Source: Antarctobacter sediminis
GTDB taxonomy: Bacteria; Pseudomonadota; Alphaproteobacteria; Rhodobacterales; Rhodobacteraceae
Direction: 5' to 3'
Assembly (NCBI RefSeq): GCF_019218285.1
Contig: NZ_JAHUZG010000001.1
Location: forward strand, 310,001-374,000
Length of the DNA stretch: 64,000 nt
Shown here: in pieces, positions 1-9,780 of the stretch
How the letters are laid out: each line of letters begins with the position of its first letter
Numbering within the stretch: the first letter of the stretch is position 1
Notes under the pieces: model-generated
Seen by the model: the letters and a program-made list of their open reading frames with translations, nothing else
The model's database searches: none
Told to the model about the DNA's origin: nothing
Translations under genes and position numbers: made by a program

Positions 1-1
1 C

Positions 2-589
2 GACATCGTGTCCGAAGAAGGCCGCGCACGGGTGCTGGAAGAGGCTGGCGACGTGGACATCCTTGTCAACAATGCGGGCGGCCCGCCGCCGGGCATGTGG
101 TCGGATTGGGGCCGCGAGGATTTCATCAAGGCGCTGGACGCCAACATGCTGACACCCATCGCGCTGATGACCGAGCTGATGCCCAAGATGATCGACAAGG
201 GATGGGGCCGGGTGGTCAACATCACCTCGGTTTCGGTCAAGGCACCAGTTGCGGTTCTGGGCCTGTCGAACTCGGCCCGGACCGGTCTGACGGGCTATGT
301 GGCGGGCACCTCGCGGCAGGTGGCCTCCAAGGGCGTGATCATCAACAACCTCCTGCCCGGCATTCATGACACCGACCGCGCCACCGCGCTGGACACCGGT
401 GTGACCAAGGCCAAGGGGATCTCGATGGATGAGGCCCGCGCCGAACGCGAGGCGACCATCCCCGCCGGGCGCTATGGCACGCCGGAGGAATTCGGCAAGA
501 TGTGCGCCTTCCTCTGCTCGCAGCACGCGGGTTTCATCGTCGGCCAGAACATCCTGCTGGATGGCGGCGCAAGCAACATGACGATGTAA
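2..589 (+). CDS. SDR-family oxidoreductase, 5' end outside window
   Basis: This is the C-terminal part of a short-chain dehydrogenase/reductase; the frame is open to the window edge, so the N-terminal Rossmann TGxxxGxG region and start lie upstream. The NNAGG motif and the C-terminal LLDGG segment of the SDR fold are visible. The usual catalytic YxxxK is not obvious: the aligned stretch reads SNSAR before TGLTGYVAGTSRQVA, so Tyr and Lys appear to be replaced by Ser and Arg. That puts it in a divergent SDR subgroup whose substrate I cannot name. The stop codon lies 4 bases before the next gene, so the two are probably co-transcribed. Confidence 0.85.
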   Translation, partial: DIVSEEGRARVLEEAGDVDILVNNAGGPPPGMWSDWGREDFIKALDANMLTPIALMTELMPKMIDKGWGRVVNITSVSVKAPVAVLGLSNSARTGLTGYVAGTSRQVASKGVIINNLLPGIHDTDRATALDTGVTKAKGISMDEARAEREATIPAGRYGTPEEFGKMCAFLCSQHAGFIVGQNILLDGGASNMTM

Positions 590-593
590 GCCG

Positions 594-1733
594 ATGGCGC
601 GCGGACCGGACGGGCAGGGTGGCGGCGCGGGGTTTTCCCTCGCCGACCAATTGTTCAACGCTGACAGCCTGCGCGATCTAGCGCAGGACTACGCGGTGCT
701 GCCCGCATTCGATGCCGCGCGCTTTCACGCCGAGGCGCTTGGCGGACTCGACGGGCGCGGGTTGCTGGAACGGCTGGACTGGATCGCCACCTGTGTCGAA
801 ACGCAGTTGCCCGCTGATTTTCCGGCCATGGCCGAGGCGCTGGAGGCTGCCTTGCCCGATCCGCTGGACCCGTCGCTAAAGGACGATGATTTCGGGCGCT
901 TTATCCATGCGGTGCCCGGAATACTCGCCGTGCGGCACGGGTTGGAGGATCATCCCGACAGGGCGCTGGATCTGCTTTATGAGGCGACCAAGCGCTTTTC
1001 GATGGAATTCTACATTCGTCCATTCTTGAACCGCTGGCCCAACGAAACGCTGGCGCGTCTGGATCTGTGGGCGGGGGATGAGAACTATCACGTCCGCCGC
1101 CTTGTCAGCGAAGGCACGCGGCCCCGACTGCCCTGGGCGGCGAACATCGCGCTGGACCCGGCGGTTCCCTTGCGTTTTCTGGACAGGCTGCACGCCGATC
1201 CGACACGCTATGTCACGCGGTCGGTGGCGAACCACATGAACGACCTGTCCAAGGTGATGCCGGACCGTGTCGTGGATCGCCTGCGCGATTGGCAGGCCGC
1301 CGGTCGGCAGGATGTCAAGGAAATGGACTGGATCACCCGCCATGCGCTGCGCACGGCGGTCAAACGTGGCGAACGCGGCGCGCTGGACCTGCTGGGCTAT
1401 CGCCCCGGCCATGTCGCGGCACGGATCGAGGGACTGCCTGACGGGCTGCGCATTGGCGAGACCTTGCAGTTCGACGTTGTGCTGAGCGGCGACGAAGCTT
1501 TGCCCGTGCTGGTGGACTACCGCTTGCGGTTTGCACGCCCGAACGGCAGCGCGGAAAAGGTCTTCAAGCTCAAGACCGGCAGTCTGACGCCGGGCAAGCC
1601 GCTGACACTCCGGAAGAAACACGTGCTGAAGGGCAATGCCACCACGTACAAGCTGCACCCGGGGCCGCATCGGATCATTGTGCAGGTGAACGGTCAGGAC
1701 GTGGCCGAGGCCGGGTTCGACCTTTACGCCTGA
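594..1733 (+). CDS. AlkC-like DNA alkylation repair glycosylase
   Basis: A 379-residue protein resembling the AlkC branch of the HEAT-like-repeat DNA glycosylases, which remove 3-methyladenine-type alkylated bases. Residues up to about 260 are helical repeat material (for example the FYIRPFLNRWP and NHMNDLSKVMPD segments). The last ~110 residues look like an all-beta Ig-like domain (IGETLQFDVVLSGDEALPVLVDYRL onward in character), an arrangement known for AlkC proteins. The ATG at 594 follows the SDR stop by 4 bases. The 3' end overlaps the convergent protease gene by 10 bases. The family call rests on recalled similarity; catalytic residues were not verified. Confidence 0.75.
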   Translation: MARGPDGQGGGAGFSLADQLFNADSLRDLAQDYAVLPAFDAARFHAEALGGLDGRGLLERLDWIATCVETQLPADFPAMAEALEAALPDPLDPSLKDDDFGRFIHAVPGILAVRHGLEDHPDRALDLLYEATKRFSMEFYIRPFLNRWPNETLARLDLWAGDENYHVRRLVSEGTRPRLPWAANIALDPAVPLRFLDRLHADPTRYVTRSVANHMNDLSKVMPDRVVDRLRDWQAAGRQDVKEMDWITRHALRTAVKRGERGALDLLGYRPGHVAARIEGLPDGLRIGETLQFDVVLSGDEALPVLVDYRLRFARPNGSAEKVFKLKTGSLTPGKPLTLRKKHVLKGNATTYKLHPGPHRIIVQVNGQDVAEAGFDLYA

Positions 1734-2410
1734 TCCCAGCGTGCCTCCAGCACTTCCAGCGCCTTGATGCGCTCGCTGGTCTTGGGGTGTGACATCAGCC
1801 ATGCGGGCATGGCACCGGACCGCGATTGCGTCAGGTCTTCCAGTTTGCCGAACAGGGTCTTTTGCGGACCGACCCCGATGCCCGATTTGACCAGCAGCGC
1901 AGCGGCATAGGCGTCTGCCTCATATTCGTCCGAGCGCGACAGACGCGCGGCCAGAAGTGAGGCAAGACCGTTTGCGATATAGACGCCGACGCCCGGCAGA
2001 AAGCGGCTGAGCACCATGGCCAGCGCGGTGCGCAGCGCGTTTTGGCCCGAAAAATCGATCATGCGCCGCCGCGTATGCCCCAAGGCCACATGGCCCAGTT
2101 CGTGGGCAATGACGCTGGCCATTTCCTCGGCGCTGACTTCGCCTTGCTGGTACTTGCGATAAAAACCGCGCGTGATGAAGATCCGTCCATCCGGTGCGGC
2201 CAGCCCGTTGATCGGGTCGATCTCGTAGATGTTGACCTTGATCCGCGGCAGGTCCAGCGACTCGGCCATGCGGTCTGTCAGTCGTTTGAGCCGGGGGTCC
2301 GCCAGTTCCGTTGAACGGGAGTCCAGTTCGCGCGCGGTCCGCCACGCGGAAAACCGGTAGTAGACAAAACCGTAAAGCACGGCGAGCAGGATCGGAGTCA
2401 GCTTGAGCAT
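1724..2410 (-). CDS. M48-family membrane-associated zinc metalloprotease
   Basis: A 228-residue protein with an N-terminal hydrophobic segment (about residues 4-19) and the zinc-protease motif HELGH at residues 103-107, followed by GH and by a downstream SDEYEAD motif that supplies the third zinc ligand typical of the HtpX/Oma1/BepA-type M48 peptidases. It probably degrades or processes misfolded envelope proteins. It lies downstream of purL, separated by 106 bases that contain a terminator-like hairpin, so it may have its own promoter. Its end overlaps the convergent AlkC-like gene. Confidence 0.88.
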   Translation of the reverse strand: MLKLTPILLAVLYGFVYYRFSAWRTARELDSRSTELADPRLKRLTDRMAESLDLPRIKVNIYEIDPINGLAAPDGRIFITRGFYRKYQQGEVSAEEMASVIAHELGHVALGHTRRRMIDFSGQNALRTALAMVLSRFLPGVGVYIANGLASLLAARLSRSDEYEADAYAAALLVKSGIGVGPQKTLFGKLEDLTQSRSGAMPAWLMSHPKTSERIKALEVLEARWDQA

Positions 2411-2476
2411 GAGGGGAATATGGTTCCGCTGCCCGGTCTGGAAAAGGGGCGAACCGCCGCTGACGCCGTGAAAAGC

Positions 2477-2502
2477 CCCGCCGCCGGCGATCAGGCGGCG
2501 GG
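2477..2502 (-). terminator. Intrinsic terminator of purL
   Basis: A perfect 9-base-pair GC stem (CCCGCCGCC / GGCGGCGGG) with an 8-base loop lies just after the purL stop and, read on the minus strand, is followed by GCTTTTC. Confidence 0.6.
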
Positions 2503-2516
2503 AAATGCGTCAGGGA

Positions 2517-4676
2517 TCAGCCGAAGTGCGTCGACAGAGCTTCTTCGGTCAGTGCCTTGAGTTCGGCAAGCGCGGCTTCTGACTTGCCGAACCGCACCGT
2601 GTCCCCCGAAAAGCGGCCAACGGTGGTCATGGGCACGCCTGCCTTGCCTGCGGCGATCATCAACGCCTCGGCGGAGTCAAAGTTGCAGGCGATCAGGTAG
2701 CGGCCTTGATCCTCGCCGAACAACATGGCCGTGTCATCATTGTCGATCTGCACACCCACGCCCGAGGCCGCGGCCATTTCAAACGCCGCAAGCGCAAGCC
2801 CGCCGTCGGACAGGTCGGTGCAGCAATTGATCCAGTCGCGGTTGGCGCGGATGAATTCGCCCGCGGCCTTTTCGGCTGCAAGGTCGACCTTGGGCGCGTC
2901 GCCTTCTTCGCGGTTGAACACCTCGTAAAGCAGCGCCGACTGACCAAGGTGGCCTTCGGTTTCGCCCACCAGCAAGGCCACGTGCCCGTCGCGGGCGTAG
3001 CCGAGGATCGGTTCCTCATCCGCCGCGATCAGGCCGACCGCGCCGATGGTCGGCGTGGGCAGGATGCCCTGACCGTCGGTTTCGTTGTAGAGCGAGACGT
3101 TGCCGGACACGATCGGCATGTCCAGTGCAAGGCAGGCCTGCCCGATGCCATCCAGCGCGCCCACGAACTGGCCCATGATCTCGGGCTTTTCGGGGTTGCC
3201 GAAGTTCAGGTTGTCGGTGGTGGCCAGCGGCAGCGCGCCGACAGCGGACAGGTTGCGATAGGCCTCGGCCACCGCCTGCTTGCCACCCTCGACAGGGTTG
3301 GCGCGCACGTATCGGGGGGTCACATCGCTGGTAAAGGCCAGTTTCTTGTCGGTGCCATGCACGCGGATCACGCCCGCGCCAAATCCCGGCACGCGCATGG
3401 TGTCGGCCATGACCTGACTGTCGTATTGTTCGTAGATCCATGCGCGCGAACAATAGTTGGGGCTTGCCACCAACAGCTTCAGCGCATCCACGGGATCAAC
3501 CTGTGGCACATCCTCCAGCGGCAGCGCCTCTTCGGTCGGGACCCATGGGCGGTCATATTCCGGTGCGGAGGACGACAACCGCGACAGCGGCATGTCCGCC
3601 TTGCATTCGCCGTTGTGCATGATGAGGAAGCGGTCTTCGGGGATGGTTTCACCGACGATGGCAAAATCCAGGTCCCACTTGTCAAAGACGGCTTTGGCCT
3701 CAGCCTCTTTGGACGGGTCCAGAACCATCAACATGCGTTCTTGCGACTCCGAGAGCATCATCTCGTAGGCGGTCATGTTGGGCTCACGCTGGGGCACTTT
3801 TTCAAGGTCCAGCCGGATGCCCAGTTGCCCCTTGTCGCCCATTTCCACCGCCGAACAGGTCAGGCCCGCCGCGCCCATATCCTGGATCGAGATCACCGCG
3901 CCGGTTTGCATCAGCTCCAGCGTGGCTTCCATCAGGCGTTTTTCGGTGAATGGATCGCCGACCTGAACGGTGGGGCGCTTTTCCTCGATGCTCTCGTCGA
4001 ATTCCGCCGAGGCCATGGTTGCACCGCCGACGCCGTCGCGGCCGGTCTTGGCGCCAAGGTAGACCACCGGGCGGCCAACGCCCGAGGCGGCAGAGTAGAA
4101 GATCTTGTCCGCATCGGCGAGACCCGCGGCAAAGGCATTCACAAGGCAGTTGCCGTTGTAGGCGGGGTGAAAGCGGACTTCACCGCCAACGGTGGGCACG
4201 CCAAAAGCGTTGCCATAACCGCCGATCCCCTCGACGACACCATGGACCAGCTGCCGGGTCTTGGGGTGTTCCTTTTCACCGAAAGACAGCGCGTTCATCG
4301 CCGCAATCGGGCGTGCGCCCATGGTAAAGACATCACGCAGGATGCCCCCGACGCCCGTCGCCGCGCCCTGATAGGGTTCAATATACGAGGGGTGGTTGTG
4401 GCTTTCCATCTTGAAGACGACGGCCTGACCGTCGCCAATGTCCACGACGCCAGCGTTTTCGCCGGGGCCACAGATCACCTGCGGGCCGGTCGTGGGCAGT
4501 TTCTTGAGATGGATCTTGGACGACTTGTAGGAACAGTGCTCGTTCCACATCGCCGAAAAGATGCCCAGTTCGGTAAAGCTGGGTTCCCGGTTCAGGATGC
4601 GCAGGATCTCGGCATATTCATCCGGCTTGATGCCGTGTGCCTCGATCAGTTCCTCGGTGATGGCCGGTTCCTGCAT
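2517..4676 (-). CDS. purL: Phosphoribosylformylglycinamidine synthase subunit PurL
   Basis: A 719-residue small-type PurL, the length expected for the form that works with separate PurS and PurQ. It carries out the ATP-dependent conversion of FGAR to FGAM in purine biosynthesis. The N-terminal [22 protein letters not shown] segment, the ESHNHPS ATP/substrate loop and the two tandem AIR-synthetase-type domains, each with Gly-rich loops such as DMGAAGL and DLSDGGLAL, are visible. No glutaminase domain is present. It stands alone here without purS or purQ; its promoter must lie in the 590-base gap upstream. Start is the ATG at 4676. Confidence 0.97.
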   Translation of the reverse strand: MQEPAITEELIEAHGIKPDEYAEILRILNREPSFTELGIFSAMWNEHCSYKSSKIHLKKLPTTGPQVICGPGENAGVVDIGDGQAVVFKMESHNHPSYIEPYQGAATGVGGILRDVFTMGARPIAAMNALSFGEKEHPKTRQLVHGVVEGIGGYGNAFGVPTVGGEVRFHPAYNGNCLVNAFAAGLADADKIFYSAASGVGRPVVYLGAKTGRDGVGGATMASAEFDESIEEKRPTVQVGDPFTEKRLMEATLELMQTGAVISIQDMGAAGLTCSAVEMGDKGQLGIRLDLEKVPQREPNMTAYEMMLSESQERMLMVLDPSKEAEAKAVFDKWDLDFAIVGETIPEDRFLIMHNGECKADMPLSRLSSSAPEYDRPWVPTEEALPLEDVPQVDPVDALKLLVASPNYCSRAWIYEQYDSQVMADTMRVPGFGAGVIRVHGTDKKLAFTSDVTPRYVRANPVEGGKQAVAEAYRNLSAVGALPLATTDNLNFGNPEKPEIMGQFVGALDGIGQACLALDMPIVSGNVSLYNETDGQGILPTPTIGAVGLIAADEEPILGYARDGHVALLVGETEGHLGQSALLYEVFNREEGDAPKVDLAAEKAAGEFIRANRDWINCCTDLSDGGLALAAFEMAAASGVGVQIDNDDTAMLFGEDQGRYLIACNFDSAEALMIAAGKAGVPMTTVGRFSGDTVRFGKSEAALAELKALTEEALSTHFG

Positions 4677-5067
4677 GATATCCCCCGTCTGGCGTGTGCT
4701 GCGGTCTTTACGCCAAGCCCCGAGGCAGGAAAAGGGGGCGTGTGGGCAACTTGCGTCCGGCGCGATGTCGCGGTTGCGGTGCGGTCATGCTGCAACTGCA
4801 AAGGGATTGGTGTGTTAGCCCTGCGATTTCAGAAGTCGATTCAACCCTTGATTGAGGCCTGGCCCGCTGAATCAAAGCGGTCAGCGTGCGCCTGCGGCCC
4901 CGTTCCCTTGTCTGCCCATGCGCGCGGTCCTGCGCCATGGCCGTGGCGGGGTGAAGGCGGATCAGAACGCTTTGGTAGCGGACAAAACAGACGGTCGCAG
5001 ATGCTGCGGGCGCGTCGCAGCGTCTAACTAAATCTAGTGGATTTACTTTTTGCTCATTCGATGAGCC
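4677..5067. other. Non-coding stretch upstream of purL
   Basis: Between the purL start and the small-RNA candidate I see no convincing gene. A minus-strand open frame runs through it (about 145 codons from 5145) but has no recognisable protein content and crosses the terminator hairpin at 5077-5097. The stretch should contain the purL promoter; I could not single out one. A small hairpin, GCTCAT-TCG-ATGAGC, lies at 5052-5066. Confidence 0.4.
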
Positions 5068-5152
5068 AAAAAAAAAGGCCGAGCACAAAGCTCGGCCGAA
5101 GTCCAACAGGGAGGTATGAAGATGAACCGCGAATGAGCGTTTCATCGTTCAT
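5068..5152 (-). ncRNA. Candidate small RNA with CCUCCC motif and intrinsic terminator
   Basis: On the minus strand a promoter-like pair (TTGATC at 5181-5186, 16-base spacer, CATATT at 5159-5164) is followed about 85 bases later by a textbook terminator: GGCCGAGC-TTTGT-GCTCGGCC (5077-5097) and nine Ts (5068-5076). The RNA would expose CUUCAUACCUCCCUGUUGG, a CU-rich anti-Shine-Dalgarno stretch typical of alphaproteobacterial trans-acting sRNAs. Alternatives are that this is only the 3' UTR end of the lysR gene that stops at 5269, or that the GGGAGG on the other strand serves a six-codon ORF (5122). Confidence 0.45.
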
Positions 5153-5268
5153 TTGCCGAATATGTCATCACGACTGACTCGATCAAGCCATTTCACGTCG
5201 CACGCGCAGCATTTCCGCTATGCGTGATGTGCATACCACAGCGTTTTTGCCTGTTTTTCGGGCGGAGT

Positions 5269-6174
5269 TCAGTCCTCGACCAGCGCGCGCACCTGACGGC
5301 GGTGGGCAATGATCTCTTCCTGAACAAAGTCCCGGAATGCGGCTACACGCTTGGATTGTCTCAGTTCTTCGGGGTAGGCGAGGAAGACGGGCACTTCGAC
5401 GGATTCCACGTCCGGCAGGACGCGTTTCACCTTTGGAAAGTCCTCGATGATGTAATCGGGCAGAACGCCGATGCCGAGGTTCGAGATCACGGCCTGCAAC
5501 ACGCCGAAATAGTTGTTCACGGTCAAAGTGGCCGGCATTTCATAGGCCAGCAACTGTTGAACCAGCGCCTTGCCCGCCGATACCTGTGCCGAATTCGGGT
5601 TCTGACAGATCAACCGATGGCCGCTCATATCCTCAAGCCGTGTCGGTTCACCCTGGTCGGCAAGGTATTCCGGAGAGGCGTAGAGGCGCATGCGAATGCT
5701 CATCAACCGTTTTCGGATGAGGTCCGCCTGGCTGGGTTCCTTCATGCGGATCGCCACATCGGCCTCCCGCATGGGAAGGTCAAGAACGCGTTCTTCCAGC
5801 ATCAGGTCAATATTGAGATCCGGGTATTTCTCATAGAGCTTGGTCAGGCGCGGGGCCAGCCAGAGCGCGCCGAAGCCATGTGTGGTGGTAACCCGGAGCT
5901 CACCAAAGACTTCTTCTTCGCTGTCGCGGATGCGCGCGGTGGCCGCATCTATCCGCTTTATCATCGCGCTGGTGGCATCGAACAGCAGTTCGCCCTGTTC
6001 CGTCAGGATCAGGCCGCGGGCGTGCCTGTGGAACAGAGTCGTATTGAGCGATTCTTCCAAGGCACGAATCTGCCGCGACACCGCCGATTGCGACAGGTGA
6101 AGGGCGTCTCCGGCGTGCGTCAGGCTGCCTGCGTCGGCAACGGCGTGAAATATTCTTAGCTTGTCCCAGTCCAT
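5269..6174 (-). CDS. LysR-type transcriptional regulator
   Basis: A 301-residue LysR-family protein. The N-terminal winged helix-turn-helix is plain (FHAVADAGSLTHAGDALHLSQSAVSRQIRALEE region, residues about 9-43) and is followed by a periplasmic-binding-protein-like effector domain. It is divergent from the indolepyruvate oxidoreductase gene, with a 165-base shared region containing an inverted repeat at 6276-6292, so regulation of that gene and itself is the natural inference. The effector is unknown. Start ATG at 6174. Confidence 0.92.
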   Translation of the reverse strand: MDWDKLRIFHAVADAGSLTHAGDALHLSQSAVSRQIRALEESLNTTLFHRHARGLILTEQGELLFDATSAMIKRIDAATARIRDSEEEVFGELRVTTTHGFGALWLAPRLTKLYEKYPDLNIDLMLEERVLDLPMREADVAIRMKEPSQADLIRKRLMSIRMRLYASPEYLADQGEPTRLEDMSGHRLICQNPNSAQVSAGKALVQQLLAYEMPATLTVNNYFGVLQAVISNLGIGVLPDYIIEDFPKVKRVLPDVESVEVPVFLAYPEELRQSKRVAAFRDFVQEEIIAHRRQVRALVED

Positions 6175-6268
6175 GGCGCCACGGTCTTGTCTGCTGATCT
6201 CAATATACGACAGAATGATTTTGTTAAGAAGATTACAGGCCTAGAGCGTCACTTTTGCGATATTTTCC

Positions 6269-6298
6269 TTGTTAAGGTCAGCAACTGTGACCTATATT
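6269..6298 (+). promoter_or_regulatory. Probable promoter and LysR-type site for the oxidoreductase gene
   Basis: TTGTTA (6269-6274) and TATATT (6293-6298) form a plausible -35/-10 pair with an 18-base spacer. The inverted repeat GGTCA-N7-TGACC (6276-6292) fills the spacer. A regulator bound there would sit directly on RNA polymerase's site. Confidence 0.4.
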
Positions 6299-6339
6299 TT
6301 GCCCCAATTGCACATATCTTCTGCGTTGGGAGGCGCGTC

Positions 6340-9300
6340 ATGAGCAAGCACAGGATTTCTCTGAACGACCGTTTCGATCTGGAAAAGGAGACCGTGCTGC
6401 TGAACGGCACCCAGGCGCTTGTCCGTCTGATGTTGACCCAGAAAGAACGGGACCGGGCCGCCGGGTTGAACACCGCAGGCTATGTGACGGGCTATCGCGG
6501 ATCGCCTCTGGGGGCGGTCGACTTGCAGATGCGCAAGGCGGAAAAACAACTGAGGGCCGCTGACGTTCTGTTCAACGAGGGTCTTAACGAAGATCTTGCC
6601 GCCACCGCACTTTGGGGCAGTCAACAGGCAGAGCTGCGCGGCGAGGGCAAGTTCGACGGCGTCTTTGGCCTTTGGTATGGCAAGGGACCCGGCGTCGACC
6701 GCTCGGGAGACGCCATGCGGCATGCCAATATGGCGGGCACGTCCAAACATGGCGGCGTGCTGATGGCCATGGGCGACGACCATACCGGGGAAAGCTCGAC
6801 CGTGCTGCACCAGTCGGAATGGGCGCTTGTGGATGCCTATATGCCCGTGGTGTCGCCCGCCGGCGTGCAGGAAATTCTGGACTACGGCCTGTATGGCTAT
6901 GCGCTGTCGCGCTTCGCCGGGGTCTGGGTTGGTCTCAAGACCATGAAGGACACCATCGAGGCGACGGCGGTCGTGGACGGACGTATCGACCGCGTGAACC
7001 TTGTCACTCCCGATTTCGACATGCCCGACGGCGGGCTGAACATCCGCTTGGCTGACACGCCGCATGCGCAAGAAACGCGGATGATTGATTACAAGCGCTT
7101 CGCGGCCGAGGCGTTTTCCCATGCCAACCGCATGGACAAGCGCGTCTGGGGCAAGCCGGGTGCCAAGATCGGCTTTGTCGCGGCGGGCAAGAACTGGCTC
7201 GACCTGCAACATGCGATGAGCCTGCTGGGCATTGACGAACCCGAAGCCGAACGGCTGGGCATCACCACCTACAAGATCGGGCAGGTCTTTCCGCTGGACA
7301 TGCGGGGCTTTCATGACTGGGCCGAAGGGCTGGACCTGATCGTGATCGTCGAGGAAAAGCGCAAGCTGATCGAGATTCAGGTCAAGGAAGCGCTGTTCGA
7401 CGACAACCGCTATCGCGTCTACGGCTGGTACAAGGGCGGGGCAGGTGGCCTGCACCGCGAAGAACTGTTCCCGACACGTGGCGCGCTGGATCCTACGTGG
7501 ATCGCCCGCAAGCTGGGCGAGATTCTGGTCGAAGAGGGGCGCGGCACGGACGCGGTCAAGGCTGGCCTGACCCGGATCGAAGAGGCCGCCCGCGCCGACA
7601 ACCTGCCCGAGATCGCGGCACGTGTTCCCTATTTTTGCGCGGGATGTCCGCACAATACCTCGACCAAGGTGCCCGAAGGCAGCCGTGCCTATGCCGGCAT
7701 CGGTTGTCACTACATGGTGCAGTGGATGGATCGCGAAACGCAGGGATTTACCCATATGGGGGCCGAGGGTGCGAACTGGATCGGCGAAGCCCCGTTTTCC
7801 AAGCGCCCGCATGTGTTCCAGAACCTCGGTGACGGCACCTACAACCACTCGGGCGTTCAGGCGATCCGGGCCGCGCTCGCCGCGGGAACCAATATCACCT
7901 ACAAGATCCTCTTCAACGATGCCGTGGCCATGACCGGCGGGCAGCCGAACGAGGGCGGACTGACGCCTCAGCGCATTGCGGCGGAACTCCGGGCTATGGG
8001 CGTTCAGGCGCTGGCCGTGGTCTATGATGAAAAGGAAGAGGTGAACCCGGCGTCGTTCCCTTCGGATGTGCAGACCTTTGAACGGGCCGAGATGGACAGT
8101 GTGCAGAAACGCATGTCCGAGGTCGAAGGCGTGTCTGCGATCATCTACGTGCAGACCTGTGCCGCAGAGAAGCGCCGCCGTCGCAAGCGGGGCAAGTTCC
8201 CCGACCCGGATCAGCGCGTCTTCATCAACACCGATGTTTGCGAAGGTTGCGGCGATTGCGGCGTACAGTCGAACTGTGTGGCAATCGTGCCCGAAGAAAC
8301 CGAGCTGGGCCGTAAACGGGCCATCGACCAAAGCGCCTGCAACAAGGATTTCTCTTGCCTCAAGGGCTTTTGTCCCAGCTTCGTGACCCTGAAAGGCGCG
8401 CAGGTCAAGAAAGCGCCGACCACTGCGCTGGACCTGCCTGACATGCCCGCACCGGCGCTGCCGCAGATCGACGGCACGCACAACGTCATCATCACCGGCG
8501 TGGGCGGAACGGGTGTTGTGACCGTGGGCGCGGTTCTGGCGCAGGCAGCCCAGATCGACGGCAAAGGCGCGGCCATGATGGAAATGGCCGGGCTGGCACA
8601 GAAGGGCGGCGCCGTCCATATCCATTTGCGTCTGGCGGAAAAGCCCGATGACATCTCGGCCGTGCGCGTCGCAACCGGCGAGGCGGATGCGCTGATCGGC
8701 GGCGATCTGGTCGTGTCCGCAGGGGCCAAGACACTGGGCCTGACGCGCGCCGGGCGGACCGGAGCCGTGGTCAACAGTCATGAGATCATCACCGGTGAGT
8801 TCACGCGCAACACCGAATTCCACCTGCCCACGGACCAGTTGCGTCTGGCGCTTGAGGCGCGGTTGCAGGATCGGGTGGCCTTTTTTGACGCCTCCGATCT
8901 GGCGCGCGTGACGCTTGGAGACTCGATTTTCTCCAACATGATGATTCTGGGGGCGGCATGGCAGCAGGGCCTTGTGCCGCTGTCGCATCAATCCATCAAG
9001 GAGGCGGTCGAACTGAACGGCGCGGCGGTGGAACGCAACCTGCGCGCCTTCGAGATCGGTCGGTGGGCAGTTCTGTATCCCGCCGAGGCGGCGGGACTGA
9101 CGCAGTCAAAGGTGGTCGACCTGCCCAAGAGCCTTGAGGATCGGATCGCGTTCCGCGCCGATCATCTGGTGAAATACCAGGGCAAGGGACTTGCCAAACG
9201 CTATCGCAAAATGGTGGACGGTATCGGCGATACCCGTCTGAAAGAGGCGGTCGCCAAGGGGTATCATAAACTCTTGGCCTACAAGGATGAATACGAGGTG

Positions 9301-9756
9301 GCGCGGCTCTTGCTGGAAACGCGGGCGAAGGCGGAACAGACCTTTGACGGCACTTTCGAAATGCAGTTTCACCTTGCGCCGCCGATCGTCTCAAAAGTAG
9401 GCTCGGACGGCCGTCCGGTCAAAAAGACCTATAGCGAGGGCATGTTGCGCTGGTTCCGCCTTATGGCGCGTCTGAAGGGGCTGCGGGGGACACCGCTGGA
9501 TCTGTTTGGCCGCACCGAAGAGCGCCGCATGGAACGCGCCCTGATCGCGCAATACGAGGCGGACATGGCCGAGTGGCTGCCCAAAGCCGCCCCGGAAACC
9601 ATGGATGCCTTGGTCGCTCTGGCTGAACTGCCGTTGCAGATCCGGGGCTTTGGCCCGGTCAAAGCAGCGAACGAAGCCAAGGCCGCGAAACGGCGCGAAG
9701 AACTGTTGTCCGTTCTGCGGCAAGGTGGTGCCCCTCTGAAGGCGGCAGCCGAATAA
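6340..9756 (+). CDS. Fused indolepyruvate ferredoxin oxidoreductase (alpha-beta type)
   Basis: A protein of 1138 residues that oxidatively decarboxylates aryl-pyruvates (from aromatic amino acids) to acyl-CoA, passing electrons to ferredoxin. The N-terminal two thirds hold the pyruvate-oxidoreductase pyrimidine and TPP-binding domains (GYRGSPLGAVD near the start; GDGTYNHSG and FNDAVAMTGGQP in the TPP domain). A Cys-rich segment (CEGCGDCGVQSNC, then CNKDFSCLKGFC) probably ligates Fe-S. The gamma domain begins at NVIITGVGGTGV. I chose ATG 6340 because GGAGG lies 7-11 bases upstream; an in-frame ATG at 6187 would add 51 residues of non-family sequence running through the promoter. Divergent LysR is its likely regulator. 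Confidence 0.93.
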   Translation: MSKHRISLNDRFDLEKETVLLNGTQALVRLMLTQKERDRAAGLNTAGYVTGYRGSPLGAVDLQMRKAEKQLRAADVLFNEGLNEDLAATALWGSQQAELRGEGKFDGVFGLWYGKGPGVDRSGDAMRHANMAGTSKHGGVLMAMGDDHTGESSTVLHQSEWALVDAYMPVVSPAGVQEILDYGLYGYALSRFAGVWVGLKTMKDTIEATAVVDGRIDRVNLVTPDFDMPDGGLNIRLADTPHAQETRMIDYKRFAAEAFSHANRMDKRVWGKPGAKIGFVAAGKNWLDLQHAMSLLGIDEPEAERLGITTYKIGQVFPLDMRGFHDWAEGLDLIVIVEEKRKLIEIQVKEALFDDNRYRVYGWYKGGAGGLHREELFPTRGALDPTWIARKLGEILVEEGRGTDAVKAGLTRIEEAARADNLPEIAARVPYFCAGCPHNTSTKVPEGSRAYAGIGCHYMVQWMDRETQGFTHMGAEGANWIGEAPFSKRPHVFQNLGDGTYNHSGVQAIRAALAAGTNITYKILFNDAVAMTGGQPNEGGLTPQRIAAELRAMGVQALAVVYDEKEEVNPASFPSDVQTFERAEMDSVQKRMSEVEGVSAIIYVQTCAAEKRRRRKRGKFPDPDQRVFINTDVCEGCGDCGVQSNCVAIVPEETELGRKRAIDQSACNKDFSCLKGFCPSFVTLKGAQVKKAPTTALDLPDMPAPALPQIDGTHNVIITGVGGTGVVTVGAVLAQAAQIDGKGAAMMEMAGLAQKGGAVHIHLRLAEKPDDISAVRVATGEADALIGGDLVVSAGAKTLGLTRAGRTGAVVNSHEIITGEFTRNTEFHLPTDQLRLALEARLQDRVAFFDASDLARVTLGDSIFSNMMILGAAWQQGLVPLSHQSIKEAVELNGAAVERNLRAFEIGRWAVLYPAEAAGLTQSKVVDLPKSLEDRIAFRADHLVKYQGKGLAKRYRKMVDGIGDTRLKEAVAKGYHKLLAYKDEYEVARLLLETRAKAEQTFDGTFEMQFHLAPPIVSKVGSDGRPVKKTYSEGMLRWFRLMARLKGLRGTPLDLFGRTEERRMERALIAQYEADMAEWLPKAAPETMDALVALAELPLQIRGFGPVKAANEAKAAKRREELLSVLRQGGAPLKAAAE

Positions 9757-9780
9757 GGAAAACACCGGGTTCTGAGAGGC

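Noticed and set aside
2706-5027. A 773-codon open frame on the plus strand over purL
   Set aside because: It is antisense to a complete, well-conserved purL and its translation is low-complexity, without family features; long antisense frames are expected in GC-rich DNA.
4708-5145. A 145-codon minus-strand frame upstream of purL
   Set aside because: It crosses the terminator hairpin at 5077-5097 and has no protein-like composition.
6292-8991. An 899-codon open frame on the minus strand over the indolepyruvate oxidoreductase
   Set aside because: Antisense to a clear enzyme gene and without recognisable domains.
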